DNA of 64,000 nt, taken from assembly GCA_028284065.1 (NCBI GenBank), contig JANQSJ010000008.1, positions 1 to 64,000 of the forward strand, in the 5' to 3' direction. Origin of the DNA: Parvularculaceae bacterium (GTDB taxonomy: Bacteria > Pseudomonadota > Alphaproteobacteria > Caulobacterales > Parvularculaceae). The first letter of the stretch is position 1; the number at the start of each line of letters is the position of its first letter. A program made the translations under genes and the position numbers. Below are positions 63,583 to 64,000 of the stretch, piece by piece. Under the pieces are notes generated by a model that saw nothing but the letters and a program-made list of their open reading frames with translations, did no database searches and was not told the origin of the DNA.

Positions 63583-63849
63583 GGATAGGCGGCGGATTGC
63601 CCGGATTCAGGCGCGTTTTCGCCGGAAGCGGCCATCGTCCTTACTCCGACCAATATCTTATCTGTGGCAGGTTTTGGAGATCCCGATCGGTCGATAATCT
63701 TAATTTTCGGATCTTCGCTGGGCCGCCGGCGGCATTGCTTGTGCTCAATGGCCTCGCTCTACTATTGTCCACAGGATTATTTCTGGGATTAGCCTCGCTG
63801 AATTGCCGCAATCGCTGAATCGTCCCATCGTTTTCGGATGGGGCTTTCA
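63583..63849. other. Lower-GC intergenic region
   Basis: No supported gene. A 79-codon ORF on the plus strand (63579-63818) and an 81-codon ORF on the minus strand have no recognisable domain. GC drops relative to the rest of the window, suggesting recent arrival of the next gene. Confidence 0.4.
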
Positions 63850-64000
63850 TGCTAATCAGCGACTTCACATCAAAGCTCACCGCCAAAGGCTATCAGGTCG
63901 AATTCCATAGCCATGCGGAAGCCATATTGGGGACTGACTTCCCCGACGCGGTGAACGAGCTGTTTTCTGTTCTCGACCCATTCTCGATCGACGTAAAAGA
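63850..64000 (+). CDS. Partial N-terminus, possible BglII-like type II restriction endonuclease
   Basis: An ATG at 63850, with GGATGGGG about six bases ahead, opens a frame that runs off the window after 50 codons. The visible start includes VEFHSHAEAILGTDFPDAVNEL and PFSIDVKE. I recall this pattern (HAEAIL-x-x-DFP-x-x-x-x-EL, then an acidic-lysine turn) from proteins annotated as BglII/BstYI-family restriction endonucleases, but the catalytic region is not in view. Codon use and GC are lower than in the neighbours. A methyltransferase may follow beyond the edge. If not an endonuclease, the call is hypothetical protein. Confidence 0.4.

Noticed and set aside
63772..63780. DnaA-box-like TTGTCCACA
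   Set aside because: A single box with one mismatch and no companions or replication genes; not evidence of an origin.
63579..63818. 79-residue ORF downstream of the amidohydrolase
   Set aside because: No domain and no ribosome site; it spans the composition change and looks like chance.
1..64000. CRISPR array, insertion sequence or riboswitch
   Set aside because: I looked for regularly spaced repeats, transposase motifs and known leader folds and saw none; a computed covariance scan would be needed to exclude weak riboswitches.

Overview
The window is a GC-rich, densely coded piece of a chromosome with bacterial gene order. Several features point to an alphaproteobacterium, most likely of the Caulobacterales/Parvularculales/Hyphomonadaceae type. 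These are a complete RcGTA-type gene transfer agent (GTA) structural cluster, several HisKA hybrid kinases including a PleC/DivJ-like one, a KefB-type antiporter, an alpha/beta hydrolase-OsmC fusion, and an arginine pathway with a fused N-acetylglutamate synthase/kinase and an acetylornithine carbamoyltransferase. This assignment is inferred from gene content; no rRNA or phylogenetic marker lies in the window.

Left part (1-17.4 kb): a tRNA-Ser; a serine hydrolase and zincin pair that converges on a KefB antiporter; a membrane-anchored GH24 lysozyme-like protein that lacks two of the usual catalytic residues; and an orphan ParA with a small partner. These are followed by a minus-strand housekeeping run (glmU, rpiA, a conserved hypothetical, glutathione reductase, an FAD oxidoreductase), a 65-aa conserved protein, and two divergent histidine kinases with receiver domains.

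Middle part (17.4-44.2 kb): tRNA-Val(CAC); an arginine operon (argF', fused argBA, argC); aminopeptidase N followed by a PleC/DivJ-like kinase; and a minus-strand series of two phytoene-dehydrogenase-like FAD proteins, a GcvT-like protein, an EF-hand protein, an ECF sigma factor, a likely anti-sigma/membrane protein and a periplasmic Spy/ZraP-like protein. Then come HU, an OmpR-type two-component system next to an HtrA protease, the hydrolase-OsmC fusion, a large unknown protein, a zinc-finger-less DnaJ, and a membrane hybrid kinase.

Right part (44.3-58.1 kb): seventeen minus-strand genes form a full GTA cluster in canonical order: small and large terminase, portal, small membrane protein, prohead protease, HK97 capsid, head-tail connectors, tail tube, chaperones, short tape measure, distal tail, hub, cell-wall peptidase and megatron. 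Most junctions are stop/start overlaps. One of the two assembly-chaperone genes is only 52 codons long. No integrase, replication or lysis genes are present, which fits a domesticated particle rather than a prophage. Downstream of the cluster on the same strand is the hybrid kinase; on the other side are ycgN and a class A penicillin-binding protein.

Right edge (61.2-64 kb): a REP-like long inverted repeat, an exported amidohydrolase, and a lower-GC segment where an open reading frame resembling the N-terminus of a BglII-like restriction endonuclease runs off the window.
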